Source of the DNA: Pseudonocardia acidicola
GTDB taxonomy: Bacteria > Actinomycetota > Actinomycetes > Mycobacteriales > Pseudonocardiaceae
Direction of reading: 5' to 3'
Assembly (NCBI RefSeq): GCF_012911935.1
Contig: NZ_JAAXLA010000023.1
Span: 24,627-88,626, forward strand
DNA: 64,000 nt
Shown: positions 8,363 through 16,681 of the stretch, one piece after another
Numbering within the stretch: the stretch's first letter is position 1
Layout: each line of letters begins with the position of its first letter
Made by a program: the position numbers and the translations under genes
Notes under the pieces: generated by a model
Told to the model about the DNA's origin: nothing
Seen by the model: the letters and a program-made list of their open reading frames with translations, nothing else
Database searches by the model: none

Positions 8363-8588
8363 GGGCACCCGGGCCTGCCCACCCAGAGCTACCGGGTCGC
8401 GTCGGCCCTTCCACCCACGGAAACCCCATAGGTCACACCCGTCCCGGTCGAAACTCCGGTGATCTGACCGGTCACGGCGCGTCGCCTCGAATTCTCGTGT
8501 TCGCCCTGGCTAGCGTGTCTGCTCGGGCGCGATCTCGGCCGGTGGCCGGGTCGCGTCCGGACTGCGCCGACGGGGGGAGGAGGCAGCC

Positions 8589-9623
8589 GTGCCCAGCTCG
8601 CTGATCTTCGCGGGACTGGTGGTGATCTGGCTGCTGATCCTCGTCCCGGCGGTCGCCCGGCGCCAGCAGGAGGTGGCGCGGCTGAGCCCGGCCGCGCTCT
8701 CCGGACGAGTGCTCGAGCGGCCGATTCAGCGGCGCCGGACCCAGGAGGTGGGACAGGTGGAGCAGGCGGAGGACCCCCGGCCGGTGGCGACCCAGCCCGA
8801 GCGCGCCGAGCAGACCCGCACGGCGGGCCGGACCACCGATGCCCGGGTGCCGGCCGACGAGGACGAGCGGCACTGGGAGCGTCCGCCCGCCCGCTACCGT
8901 CCCGGCCGCGGCGGCTTCGACCCGGAGGCCGCGGCGCTGGCCGCCCGGGCCCGCTACGCCATCCGGCAGCGCATCGTGCTCAGCCTGCTCGCGCTCGCCG
9001 GAATCACCGCCCTGGTGGCCGGGATCGCGATGCCCACACTGTGGTGGCTGCACGCGCTCATCGATCTCGCGCTCGTCGGCTACCTCGTCTACCTGCGCCG
9101 CCAGGTGCGCATGGAGGAGACCATCCGGGCGCGCCGCGCTGCACGGATGGCCGGCACCCGCCGTCCGCCCGCGGCCGACGACCCCGAGCTCGACGAGTGG
9201 GCCGACCGCGGTCGCGAGGCCGGTCGTCCGCAGGTGGTGGCCGAGGCGCCCGACGCGGCCGCCGACGAGGCCGAGCCCGAGGCGGAGGACCCCGCCGGGG
9301 AGCAGGCGGCCGACGAGGCCGAGGAGCACGGCGGGAACTGGGCGGACGACGCCGACGACGACCCCGCCCGCGTCCGTGGCACCGGGGAGCCGCTGGGGGT
9401 GCTGCCGGCCCGCTGCCGCACCGTGAAGACCGGCGGTGACGGAGAGGACGACGATCTCGACGAGGCGGCCGAGCCGGACTCCGCGCTGCCTCGGCTGCAG
9501 CCGGCCCCGCCGCCGCCGCTGCCTGCGGGAACGACGCTGGTCGAGGTCGACGAGGAGGACGCCGAGCTGAGCGAACTCGACGCCCCGGTGCGACCGGACT
9601 ACCGCCGTGCAGCGGGCCAATGA
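8589..9623 (+). CDS. sepX: SepX/GlpR-family divisome membrane protein
   Basis: Starts PSSLIFAGLVVIWLLILVPA, an N-terminal membrane anchor ending in VARRQQEVARLS. This matches the actinobacterial SepX (GlpR) family, a cell-division protein described in Streptomyces. Two further hydrophobic segments lie at about residues 136-175 (IVLSLLALAGITALVAGI, then LIDLALVGYLVYL). The rest is charged linker, ending in a long Glu/Asp/Ala-rich tail of about 150 residues. The GTG start has a strong GGGGGAGGAGG ribosome site. A candidate -10 (TAGCGT, 8511-8516) lies about 70 bases upstream, so this gene is leadered. Confidence 0.85.
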   Translation: MPSSLIFAGLVVIWLLILVPAVARRQQEVARLSPAALSGRVLERPIQRRRTQEVGQVEQAEDPRPVATQPERAEQTRTAGRTTDARVPADEDERHWERPPARYRPGRGGFDPEAAALAARARYAIRQRIVLSLLALAGITALVAGIAMPTLWWLHALIDLALVGYLVYLRRQVRMEETIRARRAARMAGTRRPPAADDPELDEWADRGREAGRPQVVAEAPDAAADEAEPEAEDPAGEQAADEAEEHGGNWADDADDDPARVRGTGEPLGVLPARCRTVKTGGDGEDDDLDEAAEPDSALPRLQPAPPPPLPAGTTLVEVDEEDAELSELDAPVRPDYRRAAGQ

Positions 9624-9671
9624 GGGCCTGATAAGGTCGTTCCTGCCCGGCCGACAGGACGGGTAGGGCAA

Positions 9672-9747
9672 GGGGCTGTGGCGCAGTTGGTAGCGCGACT
9701 CGTTCGCATCGAGTAGGTCAGGGGTTCGATTCCCCTCAGCTCCACCA
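9672..9747 (+). tRNA. tRNA-Ala (anticodon CGC)
   Basis: Complete cloverleaf with a 7-bp acceptor stem (GGGGCTG with CAGCTCC), D stem GCGC/GCGC, anticodon stem ACTCG/CGAGT enclosing loop TTCGCAT, and T arm AGGGG-TTCGATT-CCCCT. The 3' CCA is encoded. The third acceptor pair is G3-U70, the universal identity element for alanyl-tRNA synthetase, which agrees with the CGC anticodon reading GCG codons. Confidence 0.97.
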
Positions 9748-9762
9748 CCCAGGTGGTACCCA

Positions 9763-9792
9763 TCAGCCCCGACCGGATCCGGTCGGGGCTGA
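9763..9792 (+). terminator. 30-bp perfect palindrome after tRNA-Ala
   Basis: A gap-free inverted repeat of 15 bp per arm, centred on GATC, begins 15 bases after the tRNA and ends 18 bases before the next gene. In RNA it would fold as a long GC-rich hairpin, probably the tRNA terminator. No U tract follows. Confidence 0.7.
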
Positions 9793-9810
9793 CTCGTTCT
9801 CCGGGAGGTC

Positions 9811-10383
9811 GTGACGTTGCCGACTCGCCGGCGCCGGGCCCTGGGGATCGCCACCGTCGTGGCCACCGGTCTGGCCGTGCTGGCCGCCGCCGACCCGTTC
9901 CACCTGCTGCTGGCGCCCTGGTACGTCGGGGTTCTCGTCACGGTGACGATCGTGCTGGCCACGGTGTGGCTGGCCGGTCTGCTGCGGCGGCGGGCGATGC
10001 GGGTGCTGCTCGTGGTGGCCGGCGTGGTCCTGGTGCTGGGCTGGAGTGCGTTCGTCTGGCTGCTCGCGCAGCTACGCGGGCCGGAACGGGTGGTGGGCGA
10101 GACGGCGGCGGGTGACTATCGGCTCGTGACGGTCCAGGGCGCGGTGTTCGCGGCCGACCCGATCTACGCGGTGCGGCTGCGCACCGGCAGCGGCCCGTTC
10201 GCCCAGGACGCGCTGGTGTGGCAAGGCCTGCGGAACGGCGCCCCACCGGCGGACATCCGGTTCCACGGCGACGACGAGGTCGAGGTGGTCGCCCGCGGTG
10301 GCTGCGGCTACCGGTCGCACGTCGACCGGCTGACCCTCGCGGTCGATCCGGTGCACCGCCCGCTGCGTCTCGACAGCTGCTGA
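9811..10383 (+). CDS. Membrane protein of unknown function (190 aa)
   Basis: Three hydrophobic segments lie in the first half: about residues 12-30 (GIATVVATGLAVLAAAD), 33-55 (LLLAPWYVGVLVTVTIVLAT) and 66-88 (VLLVVAGVVLVLGWSAFVWL). A roughly 100-residue soluble domain follows with no motif I recognise, ending in a GCGYRSHVDRLTLAVD segment. The topology suggests that the C-terminal domain faces outside. It is GTG-initiated just after the tRNA palindrome. No function can be assigned. Confidence 0.7.
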   Translation: MTLPTRRRRALGIATVVATGLAVLAAADPFHLLLAPWYVGVLVTVTIVLATVWLAGLLRRRAMRVLLVVAGVVLVLGWSAFVWLLAQLRGPERVVGETAAGDYRLVTVQGAVFAADPIYAVRLRTGSGPFAQDALVWQGLRNGAPPADIRFHGDDEVEVVARGGCGYRSHVDRLTLAVDPVHRPLRLDSC

Positions 10384-10444
10384 GCCCGGCCGGGACGGCG
10401 CACCGCGCCGTCGTCTCGATCTGGATCATCGGCCCGGGGCCGGT

Positions 10445-10450
10445 TAACGT
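10445..10450 (+). promoter_or_regulatory. -10 box of a leaderless promoter upstream of the DMT exporter leader ORF
   Basis: TAACGT fits TANNNT and lies eight bases before an ATG at 10459. That ATG opens a 14-codon reading frame rather than the transporter itself, whose own start is 53 bases downstream of the box. Confidence 0.45.
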
Positions 10451-10458
10451 CCACCACG

Positions 10459-10503
10459 ATGATCTCCTCACCACGTTCAGCGGTACGTCCGGTGCGTCGT
10501 TGA
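10459..10503 (+). CDS. Candidate 14-residue leader peptide coupled to the DMT exporter
   Basis: ATG-initiated frame MISSPRSAVRPVRR. Its TGA stop overlaps the ATG of the transporter by one base (TGATG). A TAACGT box eight bases upstream makes it a good leaderless start. Overlapping stop/start codons would couple transporter translation to reading of the peptide. The arginine- and proline-rich tail is the kind that can slow ribosomes. It is too short for coding statistics, so this rests on arrangement alone. Confidence 0.4.
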   Translation: MISSPRSAVRPVRR

Positions 10504-11330
10504 TGCCCGCCGTGTTCGCGGGCCCGGCCGCGCTGGCCTACGGCGTGGCCGACTTCGCCGGCGGGCTGGCCGCCCGCGGTACGTCCGCCCTGCGGGTCAC
10601 CGCGGTCGCGCAGTTCGCCGGCCTGCTCGCCCTCGTCCCGGCCGTGTGGGTGCTGCCGGGCCACCCGTCCGCGGCCGCGCTGGGGATCGGGATGCTCGCC
10701 GGCCTCGCGGGTGTCACGGGTCTGCTGCTGTACTTCCGTGGCCTGGCGGTCGGGCCGATGGGAGTGGTGGCCCCGTTGTCGGCGGTGGTCGGGGCGGGGC
10801 TGCCGCTGGTCGTCGGGGTGCTGCTCGGCGAGCGACCGGGCCCGGCGATGCTCATCGGGATGCTCGTGGCCCTGGTGGCGATCGTGCTCGCCACCGCGGG
10901 CACCCGCCGGGACGCCGCCGCCGGCACCGGGCTCGCGCTGGGGCTGGGGTCCGGGATCGGGTTCGGCTTGTTCTTCATCGCCCTCGACGCCACGCCACCC
11001 GACTCCGGGCTGTGGCCGTTGCTGGCCGGCCGGATGCTGTCGACGGCGCTGCTCGCGATCGTCGTCGCCGCCCGGGGGCAGCGCGGCGGGCCGTTCCGCG
11101 GGCGGCGGCTGATGATCGCCAGCGGAGTGCTGGACAGCGGGGCCAACGTGCTGTTCCTGCTGGCCACCCGGACCGGCTCACTCAGCGTCAGCGCCGTGCT
11201 GGTCTCGCTCTACCCCGTGGTCGTCGTGCTGCTGGCCCGGATCGTGCTGCGCGAGCGGCTGACCGGGCTGCAGCTCACCAGCGTCGGCCTCGCGCTCACC
11301 GCGAGCGTCCTGCTGGCCTCGGGTGGGTGA
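10503..11330 (+). CDS. EamA/DMT-superfamily permease
   Basis: Inner-membrane exporter of the drug/metabolite transporter superfamily. Ten hydrophobic helices appear as two EamA repeats, with the first ending near residue 130 (MLVALVAIVLATAGTRR) and the second ending at the C terminus (TSVGLALTASVLLASGG). Conserved features include LYFRGLAVGPMGVVAPLSAV in repeat one and SVSAVLVSLYPVVVVLLARI in repeat two. Length is 275 aa. The ATG at 10503 starts directly on the first helix. The frame is open further upstream but without family-like sequence. Substrate unknown. Confidence 0.86.
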   Translation: MPAVFAGPAALAYGVADFAGGLAARGTSALRVTAVAQFAGLLALVPAVWVLPGHPSAAALGIGMLAGLAGVTGLLLYFRGLAVGPMGVVAPLSAVVGAGLPLVVGVLLGERPGPAMLIGMLVALVAIVLATAGTRRDAAAGTGLALGLGSGIGFGLFFIALDATPPDSGLWPLLAGRMLSTALLAIVVAARGQRGGPFRGRRLMIASGVLDSGANVLFLLATRTGSLSVSAVLVSLYPVVVVLLARIVLRERLTGLQLTSVGLALTASVLLASGG

Positions 11331-11447
11331 CGCCCGGCCCCGGTCCCGCGTGGCGCCGCAGGCGCGATGCCGGCGATCCGGCAGACTGTCCCGACCGGAT
11401 CCGGGATCGGCACGGGGGTGTCGCGAGCGAGAACAGCGGGGTGTTCG

Positions 11448-12413
11448 GTGGCCGGCACCCTTGATGCGCTCGATCGCCGGATCGTCGGGGCACTGCAGGT
11501 CGACGGCCGCGCCTCCTGGTCCCGCATCGCCGCGGTGCTCGGCGAGCCCGAACGCACCGTCACCGAGCGCGGCGAGCGGCTGCTCGGCTCCGGCGTCGTG
11601 CGCGTCACCGGGCTGCCCGCCCCGGCGGCGGGCACCATCGTCGGGATCCGCTGCCGGCCCGGGCAGGAACGGCTCGTCGCCCTCGCTCTGGCCCGCCGTC
11701 GCGACACCCGCTACGCGCACGTGCTGGCCGGGCCCCTCGGCTGCGTCGCGGAGATCGACTGCCCGCCTCGGCGTCTAGCGGAACTCGTCGTCGACGAGCT
11801 GCCGGCACTGCCCGGGCTCGTCGACAGCGTCACCTGGACCGTGCTGCGCTACATCCGCACCTCGCACCAGTGGCAGCCCGGGCTGATCGGTCCCGAGGAG
11901 CGCGACGCGCTCACCGCGTACCTGCCATCACCCGAGCACGTGCCCTTCGGCGAGGTCAAGGGGGTCAACCGGGCCGACCAGATGCTGCTCGCGTCGCTGC
12001 AGCGGGACGCCCGCCGTGACTTCGCCGAGCTGGCGCACGTGACCGGGTTGTCGGAGGCCGCGGTGCGGCGCCGGGTGGAACGGCTGCGTTGGGAGGGCCG
12101 GTTGCTGATCCGGGCCGTGGTCGACCCGGTGCGGCTGGGCTTCGGGGTGCGGGCGATGGTGTGGGCGCGGGCCGCCCCGCGCGACGTCGACGCGGTGGCG
12201 GCGGGCCTGGGCCGTGAGCCCTGGGTGCGCTACGCCAGCTGCATCTCCGGCGACCGTCAGCTCATGGCCGAGGTCGCGCTGCCCAGCGTCGACGCCCTGC
12301 ACGACTTCCTGACCGGCGCACCGTGGCTGGAGAAGGTCAGTGCGCTGGACTCGTCGCTGATCGCCGCGACGCTCAAGCGCGGCGGGCTGTTCGCGCTGCC
12401 CGACGAGCACTGA
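11448..12413 (+). CDS. Lrp/AsnC-family transcriptional regulator, duplicated form
   Basis: DNA-binding regulator of about 321 aa, twice the usual Lrp length, because it holds two winged-helix plus RAM units. The first HTH is at about 5-55 (LDALDRRIVGALQVDGRASW), the second at about 180-230 (ADQMLLASLQRDARRDFAEL). Each is followed by an AsnC ligand-binding fold. Tandem Lrp proteins of this layout are common in Streptomyces and relatives. The start is GTG at 11448. A longer frame reaches 11367, but its extra residues are not family-like. The ligand and targets are unknown. The DMT exporter upstream is a possible target. Confidence 0.86.
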   Translation: MAGTLDALDRRIVGALQVDGRASWSRIAAVLGEPERTVTERGERLLGSGVVRVTGLPAPAAGTIVGIRCRPGQERLVALALARRRDTRYAHVLAGPLGCVAEIDCPPRRLAELVVDELPALPGLVDSVTWTVLRYIRTSHQWQPGLIGPEERDALTAYLPSPEHVPFGEVKGVNRADQMLLASLQRDARRDFAELAHVTGLSEAAVRRRVERLRWEGRLLIRAVVDPVRLGFGVRAMVWARAAPRDVDAVAAGLGREPWVRYASCISGDRQLMAEVALPSVDALHDFLTGAPWLEKVSALDSSLIAATLKRGGLFALPDEH

Positions 12414-12428
12414 ACGCCCGGGCGCCGC

Positions 12429-14045
12429 TCACCGCCAGGACGGCAGCCAGAGTTCGGCGTTCCAGTGCTCCGGGGTGATCGGCAGCCCGACCAGGATCGG
12501 CCACAGCCACACGAAGTTCGCGACCACCGCACCGACCCACAGGGCGACCACGAGCAGCCCGGTCTGCCGGCGTTCCTTCGACGCCCCGGCCGGGCCCATG
12601 ATCTCGCCCATCACCAGCACCGTCGCCATGACGAGGAACGGCGCCACCGGCGTCATGTAGAAGAAGTACATCTGCCGGTTGATGTTGAGGAACCACGGCA
12701 GCACGCCCGCGCCGTAGCCGACCAGCACCGCGGCGTAGCGCCAGTCGGCCCGGGTGACGAGCCGCCACAGCGAGTACCCCAGCACCGGGATCGCCGGCCA
12801 CCACAGCGCCGGGGTGCCGACGAGCATCACCGCGCTCACGCAGTCCGGGCCGCCGCAGCCGTTGACGTTCTGCCCGGACGCGTAGTAGTAGAGCATCGGG
12901 CGCAGCCCCATCGGCCACGTCCAGGGCTTGGACTCCCACGGGTGCGGGTTGCCGGGCGGGGTGTCGAGACTCTCGTGGAAGGCCAGCACGTGGCCGCTGT
13001 AGTACCACAGCGAGCGCAGCGCGTCCGGCGCGAACGACCAGGGCCCGCCGGTGCCGATCCCGATGCCGACCTCGTGCCGGTCGATCCCGGTCTCGCTGCC
13101 GAACCACGCCCACCAGCCCGCCAGATAGGCCAGCACCGGGACGAGCACGAGCGCCCAGAGGGCCGGGCCGACGTCGCGGACGAGGGTGCCGGCCCAGGGC
13201 CGCCGCACCCCGGCGGCGCGGCGCGCGGTGACGTCCCACAGCACGGTGAGCACGGCGAACGCGACGAGCCAGTACACCCCGGACCACTTCACCGCGCAGC
13301 CCAGCCCGAGCAGCACCCCGGTGGCCAGCCGCCACCAGCGCACCCCGAACCGGGGTCCGTACGGTGAGTCGCCCACCCGGCCCTCGGTGATCACGACGGC
13401 CATCCGGGCCCGCACGTCGTCGCGGTCGATGAGCAGCGTCGCGAACGCGGCCAGCACGAACAGTGCGGAGAACACGTCGAGCATGCCCATCCGGGACTGC
13501 ACGTGGCTCATGCCGTCGCAGATCAGCAGGACCCCGGCGATGCCGCCGAGCAGCGTCGAGCGGGTCAGCCGCCGGGTCGAGCGGACGATCAGCAGGATGC
13601 ACAGCGTGCCGGCCAGCGCCGATGCCGCGCGCCAGCCGACCGGGTCGTAGCCGAAGAGCATCTCGCTGATGGCGATGAGCTGTTTGGCCAGCGGCGGGTG
13701 CACGACGAGCTCGTAGCCGGGGTTGTCCTCGAACCCGCCGTTGCGCACCATCTGCCACGCCTGCGGCACGTAGTGCTTCTCGTCGAAGACCGGGGTGCCC
13801 CCGTCGGTCGGGTAGCCGAGACCGACGAAGCGCAACACCCCGCCGAGCACCGCCAACCCGACCGCGACCAGCCAGCCGCGAAGCCGGTCGGTCGGCGGCG
13901 GCGTGCCCAGCCGCTGCAGCGGCTCCGACGACGGGGCCGTCAGCGCGGGCCGCATGCCCAGCGGTTCCGCGCCGGGGGTGGGCGCGTCGTCGTCGACCGC
14001 GACGTCCCGGGAGGCCTGATCCGCGACGACGGTGCGATGTCCCAC
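12429..14045 (-). CDS. Dolichyl/polyprenyl-phosphate-mannose protein O-mannosyltransferase (GT39)
   Basis: Multi-pass enzyme that O-mannosylates secreted proteins using polyprenyl-phosphomannose, counterpart of Rv1002c. The first extracytoplasmic loop has the acidic catalytic signature (TPVFDEKHYVPQAW) after TM1 at about residues 52-70, then VHPPLAKQLI. About ten TM helices follow, with the late PMT segment (KPWTWPMGLRPMLYYY) and the C-terminal helices ending in EHWNAELWLPSWR. Length 538 aa from the GTG at 14045, chosen because TACGAT lies eight bases upstream. An internal ATG about 31 codons further in is an alternative. Divergent from rsmI, as in mycobacteria. Confidence 0.92.
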   Translation of the reverse strand: MGHRTVVADQASRDVAVDDDAPTPGAEPLGMRPALTAPSSEPLQRLGTPPPTDRLRGWLVAVGLAVLGGVLRFVGLGYPTDGGTPVFDEKHYVPQAWQMVRNGGFEDNPGYELVVHPPLAKQLIAISEMLFGYDPVGWRAASALAGTLCILLIVRSTRRLTRSTLLGGIAGVLLICDGMSHVQSRMGMLDVFSALFVLAAFATLLIDRDDVRARMAVVITEGRVGDSPYGPRFGVRWWRLATGVLLGLGCAVKWSGVYWLVAFAVLTVLWDVTARRAAGVRRPWAGTLVRDVGPALWALVLVPVLAYLAGWWAWFGSETGIDRHEVGIGIGTGGPWSFAPDALRSLWYYSGHVLAFHESLDTPPGNPHPWESKPWTWPMGLRPMLYYYASGQNVNGCGGPDCVSAVMLVGTPALWWPAIPVLGYSLWRLVTRADWRYAAVLVGYGAGVLPWFLNINRQMYFFYMTPVAPFLVMATVLVMGEIMGPAGASKERRQTGLLVVALWVGAVVANFVWLWPILVGLPITPEHWNAELWLPSWR

Positions 14046-14053
14046 GCGCGCCG

Positions 14054-14063
14054 ATCGTAGGCT
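14054..14063. promoter_or_regulatory. Overlapping divergent -10 boxes (PMT / rsmI)
   Basis: In ATCGTAGGCT the minus-strand TACGAT (14059-14054) and the plus-strand TAGGCT (14058-14063) share the same TA pair. The first is eight bases before the PMT GTG, the second six bases before the rsmI ATG. Both genes therefore appear leaderless, with mutually exclusive promoters. Confidence 0.6.
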
Positions 14064-14069
14064 CCCTGC

Positions 14070-14942
14070 ATGTCGACTGGAGCAGCACCGCACACCGATC
14101 CGGACGGAGCCGGTGGCCTGGTGCTCGCCGCGACCCCGCTGGGCGACTCGAGGGACGCCTCCGGGCGGCTGCTCGAGGCGCTGGCCGGCGCGGACGTCAT
14201 CGCCGCGGAGGACACCCGCCGGCTGCGCGCGCTGGCCGCGGCGCTCGGGGTGACGGTCAGCGGGCGGGTGGTCAGCCACTACGACGCCGTCGAGGCGACC
14301 CGGCTGCCCGGGCTGCTCGCGGACATCCGCGACGGCAAGACCGTCCTCGTGGTCACCGACGCCGGGATGCCCGCGGTGTCGGACCCCGGCTACCGGCTGG
14401 TGGCGGCCGCCGCGGCCGAGGGACTGCCGGTGACGTGCCTGCCCGGCCCGTCCGCTGTGACCACGGCGCTGGTGCTCTCCGGGCTGCCCTGTGAGCGGTT
14501 CTGCTTCGAGGGCTTCGCGCCGCGCAAGGGTGGGGAGCGGCGGCGCTGGCTGGAGACGCTGGTCGCCGAGCCGCGGGCGGCGGTGTTCTTCGAGTCGCCG
14601 CACCGGCTGGCCGAGACGTTGACCGAGGCGGTCGCGGTGCTGGGCCCGTCGCGCAAGGCCGCCGTCTGCCGGGAGCTGACGAAGAAGCACGAGGAGGTCC
14701 TCCGCGGGCCGCTGTCCGAGCTGGCCGAGTGGGCGCAGGAGGGCCCGGTCCGGGGCGAGATCACGGTCGTGCTGGCCGGGGCGGAACCGTCCGCGGCCCC
14801 GGCCGTCGGGTCGCTGGTCGGGGCGGTCCAGGAGCGCGTCGACGCGGGGGAGCGGCTCAAGGACGCCGTGGCCGCGGTGGCGGAGGCCGCAGGGGTCGGA
14901 AAGCGGGAGCTCTACAACGCCGCGCTGGCCGCCCGCGACTGA
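14070..14942 (+). CDS. rsmI: 16S rRNA (cytidine-1402-2'-O)-methyltransferase RsmI
   Basis: SAM-dependent tetrapyrrole-methylase-fold enzyme that 2'-O-methylates C1402 in the ribosomal P site. Family motifs include LVLAATPLGDS near residue 14, AAEDTRRLRAL near 47, the TDAGMPAVSDPGYRLV block near 96 and a GPSAVTTALVLSGLP loop near 123. FESPHRL near 173 and CRELTKKHEE near 195 also match. Length 290 aa is normal. Its start is backed by TAGGCT six bases upstream. It converges with the antiporter gene, whose stop is only 15 bases away. Confidence 0.95.
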   Translation: MSTGAAPHTDPDGAGGLVLAATPLGDSRDASGRLLEALAGADVIAAEDTRRLRALAAALGVTVSGRVVSHYDAVEATRLPGLLADIRDGKTVLVVTDAGMPAVSDPGYRLVAAAAAEGLPVTCLPGPSAVTTALVLSGLPCERFCFEGFAPRKGGERRRWLETLVAEPRAAVFFESPHRLAETLTEAVAVLGPSRKAAVCRELTKKHEEVLRGPLSELAEWAQEGPVRGEITVVLAGAEPSAAPAVGSLVGAVQERVDAGERLKDAVAAVAEAAGVGKRELYNAALAARD

Positions 14943-14957
14943 CCTGGGCGCCGGCGC

Positions 14958-16157
14958 TCAGCCCGAACTCGAGGCGAGGGCGGCGGGGGTCTGCTTCGGG
15001 GTGCGCCGGAGTCTGCGGGCCAGCGGCTCCACGAAGCGGGCTGCGACGGGGCCGAGCACGGCCATGATCAGCACGTACGCGGTGGCCAGCGCGGCCAGCT
15101 CGTCGTCCACCGCCGCGTAGCCGACGGCCAGCCCGGCGATCACGATCGAGAACTCGCCGCGGGCCACCAGCGCGGCACCGGCGCGGGCCCGGCCGAGCGG
15201 GCCGATGCCCACCCGGCGCGCGGCCCACCATCCGGTCGCGATCTTCGTCAGGGAGGTGACAACCGCCAGCGCGACGGCCCAGCCCAGTACCGGCGGGATG
15301 CTGCGCGGGTCGGTGTTCAGCCCGAACACCACGAAGAACACCGCGGCGAACAGGTCGCGCAGCGGCTCCAGCAGCTTGGTCGCGTTCTCCGCGGTGGATC
15401 CGGAGATCGCGATGCCCAGCAGGAACGCGCCCACCGCCGCGGAGACCTGCATCGCCGAGGCGAACCCGGCCACCAGCAGAGCCGCACCGAGCACCTTGAG
15501 CAGGAACACCTCGCGGTCCGGGCTGTCGACGATCGCGGAGACGAACCGGCCGTACCGCAGTGCGACGACGAGCACCACGGTGATCACCGTCAGCGAGATG
15601 CCGACCGCGGCGAGTCCGCCGAAGAAGCTCACCCCGATCAGCAGCGCGGTGAGGATCGGCAGGTACAGCGCCATCACGAGGTCCTCGAACACGAGGATCG
15701 ACAGCACGACCGGGGTCTCGCGGTTGCCCAGCCGGCCGAGGTCGCTGAGCACCTTGGCGACGATGCCCGACGACGAGATGTAGGTGACCCCGGCCATGAC
15801 CAGCGCCCCGACCGGCCCCCAGCCGAGGATCAGCGCGACCGCCGCGCCCGGGGCGGAGTTGAGCACGATGTCGGCGACGCCGGCCATCCAGGAGCGTTTC
15901 AGCCCGGTGATCAGTTCCTGGGCGGTGTACTCGAGTCCCAGCAGCAGGAGCAGCAGCACCACGCCCACCTCGCCGGCGAGCGAGGTGAAGTCGCCGATGT
16001 CGCCGAGCGGGAAGAGACCGCCCTGGCCGAACGCGAGGCCACCGAGCAGGTAGAGCGGGATCGGCGACATCCCGATCCGCGCGGCGAGCCTGCCCAGCAG
16101 GCCCAGCCCGAAGAACAGGGCGCCGAGTTCGAGGAGTTCGAGGGCGGTGTGATCCAT
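14958..16157 (-). CDS. CPA2-family K+(Na+)/H+ antiporter, KhtU-like
   Basis: Cation:proton antiporter of about 399 residues with 11-12 hydrophobic helices and no attached C-terminal RCK domain, as expected for the KhtU type whose regulatory subunit is separate. Conserved stretches include LGLEYTAQELITGL near residue 75, a YISSSGIVAKVLSDL half-helix break near 125 and VFEDLVMALYLPIL near 155, where the acidic pair typical of the ion site lies. ATG start overlaps the stop of the upstream regulatory gene by one base (TGATG), indicating translational coupling. Expected role is potassium/pH homeostasis. Confidence 0.88.
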   Translation of the reverse strand: MDHTALELLELGALFFGLGLLGRLAARIGMSPIPLYLLGGLAFGQGGLFPLGDIGDFTSLAGEVGVVLLLLLLGLEYTAQELITGLKRSWMAGVADIVLNSAPGAAVALILGWGPVGALVMAGVTYISSSGIVAKVLSDLGRLGNRETPVVLSILVFEDLVMALYLPILTALLIGVSFFGGLAAVGISLTVITVVLVVALRYGRFVSAIVDSPDREVFLLKVLGAALLVAGFASAMQVSAAVGAFLLGIAISGSTAENATKLLEPLRDLFAAVFFVVFGLNTDPRSIPPVLGWAVALAVVTSLTKIATGWWAARRVGIGPLGRARAGAALVARGEFSIVIAGLAVGYAAVDDELAALATAYVLIMAVLGPVAARFVEPLARRLRRTPKQTPAALASSSG

Positions 16158-16639
16158 CAGCCGCGGGCGAGGATCTTCGCGGCGTTCTCGAGAGCCTCCG
16201 ACGTCCCGACGGCCACCAACAGGTCCCCGGCGGTGAGGGTGAACTCCGGCGTCGGTGACGCGTGCACCTGGCCGGCCCGCATCACGGCCACGACGGACAC
16301 GCCGGTCCGGGTGCGCAGTGCGGTGTCGCCGAGGGTGCGGCCGTCGAAGACCGAGCCGTCCGAGATCGGCAGCTGGCGGGTGTGGATGCCCGGCAGGTCG
16401 CGGTGCTCCTCGGTCAGCTGCGCCACCAGCTGGGGTGCGCCGAGCAGGTTGGCCAGCGCGCTCGCCTCGTCGACGGTCAGGGGCAGCGCGGCGAGCGCCG
16501 CGTCCGGGTCGTCCGACTTCGACACGATGAGCTCGATCTTCCCGTCCCGGTGGGTCACGACGCCGATCCGACGGCCGGCCTTGATCGCGAAGTCCTTGCG
16601 CACCCCGATCCCGGGCAAAGGCGTCACCTCGACATTCAC
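16157..16639 (-). CDS. TrkA-C (RCK_C) regulatory subunit, KhtT-like
   Basis: 160-residue cytosolic protein whose C-terminal part (about 80-155) is an RCK_C/TrkA-C domain (RTLGDTALRTRTGVSVVAV, then LTAGDLLVAVGTSEALE). The N-terminal half resembles KhtT and probably mediates dimerisation. KhtT-type subunits gate the partner antiporter in response to pH and nucleotides such as c-di-AMP. Ligand binding is not testable from sequence here. The GTG start is supported by TACCGT seven bases upstream. The frame is open much further upstream, but that is antisense to zwf. Confidence 0.86.
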   Translation of the reverse strand: MNVEVTPLPGIGVRKDFAIKAGRRIGVVTHRDGKIELIVSKSDDPDAALAALPLTVDEASALANLLGAPQLVAQLTEEHRDLPGIHTRQLPISDGSVFDGRTLGDTALRTRTGVSVVAVMRAGQVHASPTPEFTLTAGDLLVAVGTSEALENAAKILARG

Positions 16640-16646
16640 CGGACCA

Positions 16647-16652
16647 ACGGTA
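16647..16652 (-). promoter_or_regulatory. -10 box of a leaderless promoter for the khtTU-like operon
   Basis: Minus-strand TACCGT fits TANNNT and sits seven bases before the GTG at 16639. No Shine-Dalgarno sequence can fit in that gap. Confidence 0.55.
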
Positions 16653-16681
16653 GCCGGTGATGTGGTTCCGGCCGCTCGTAC

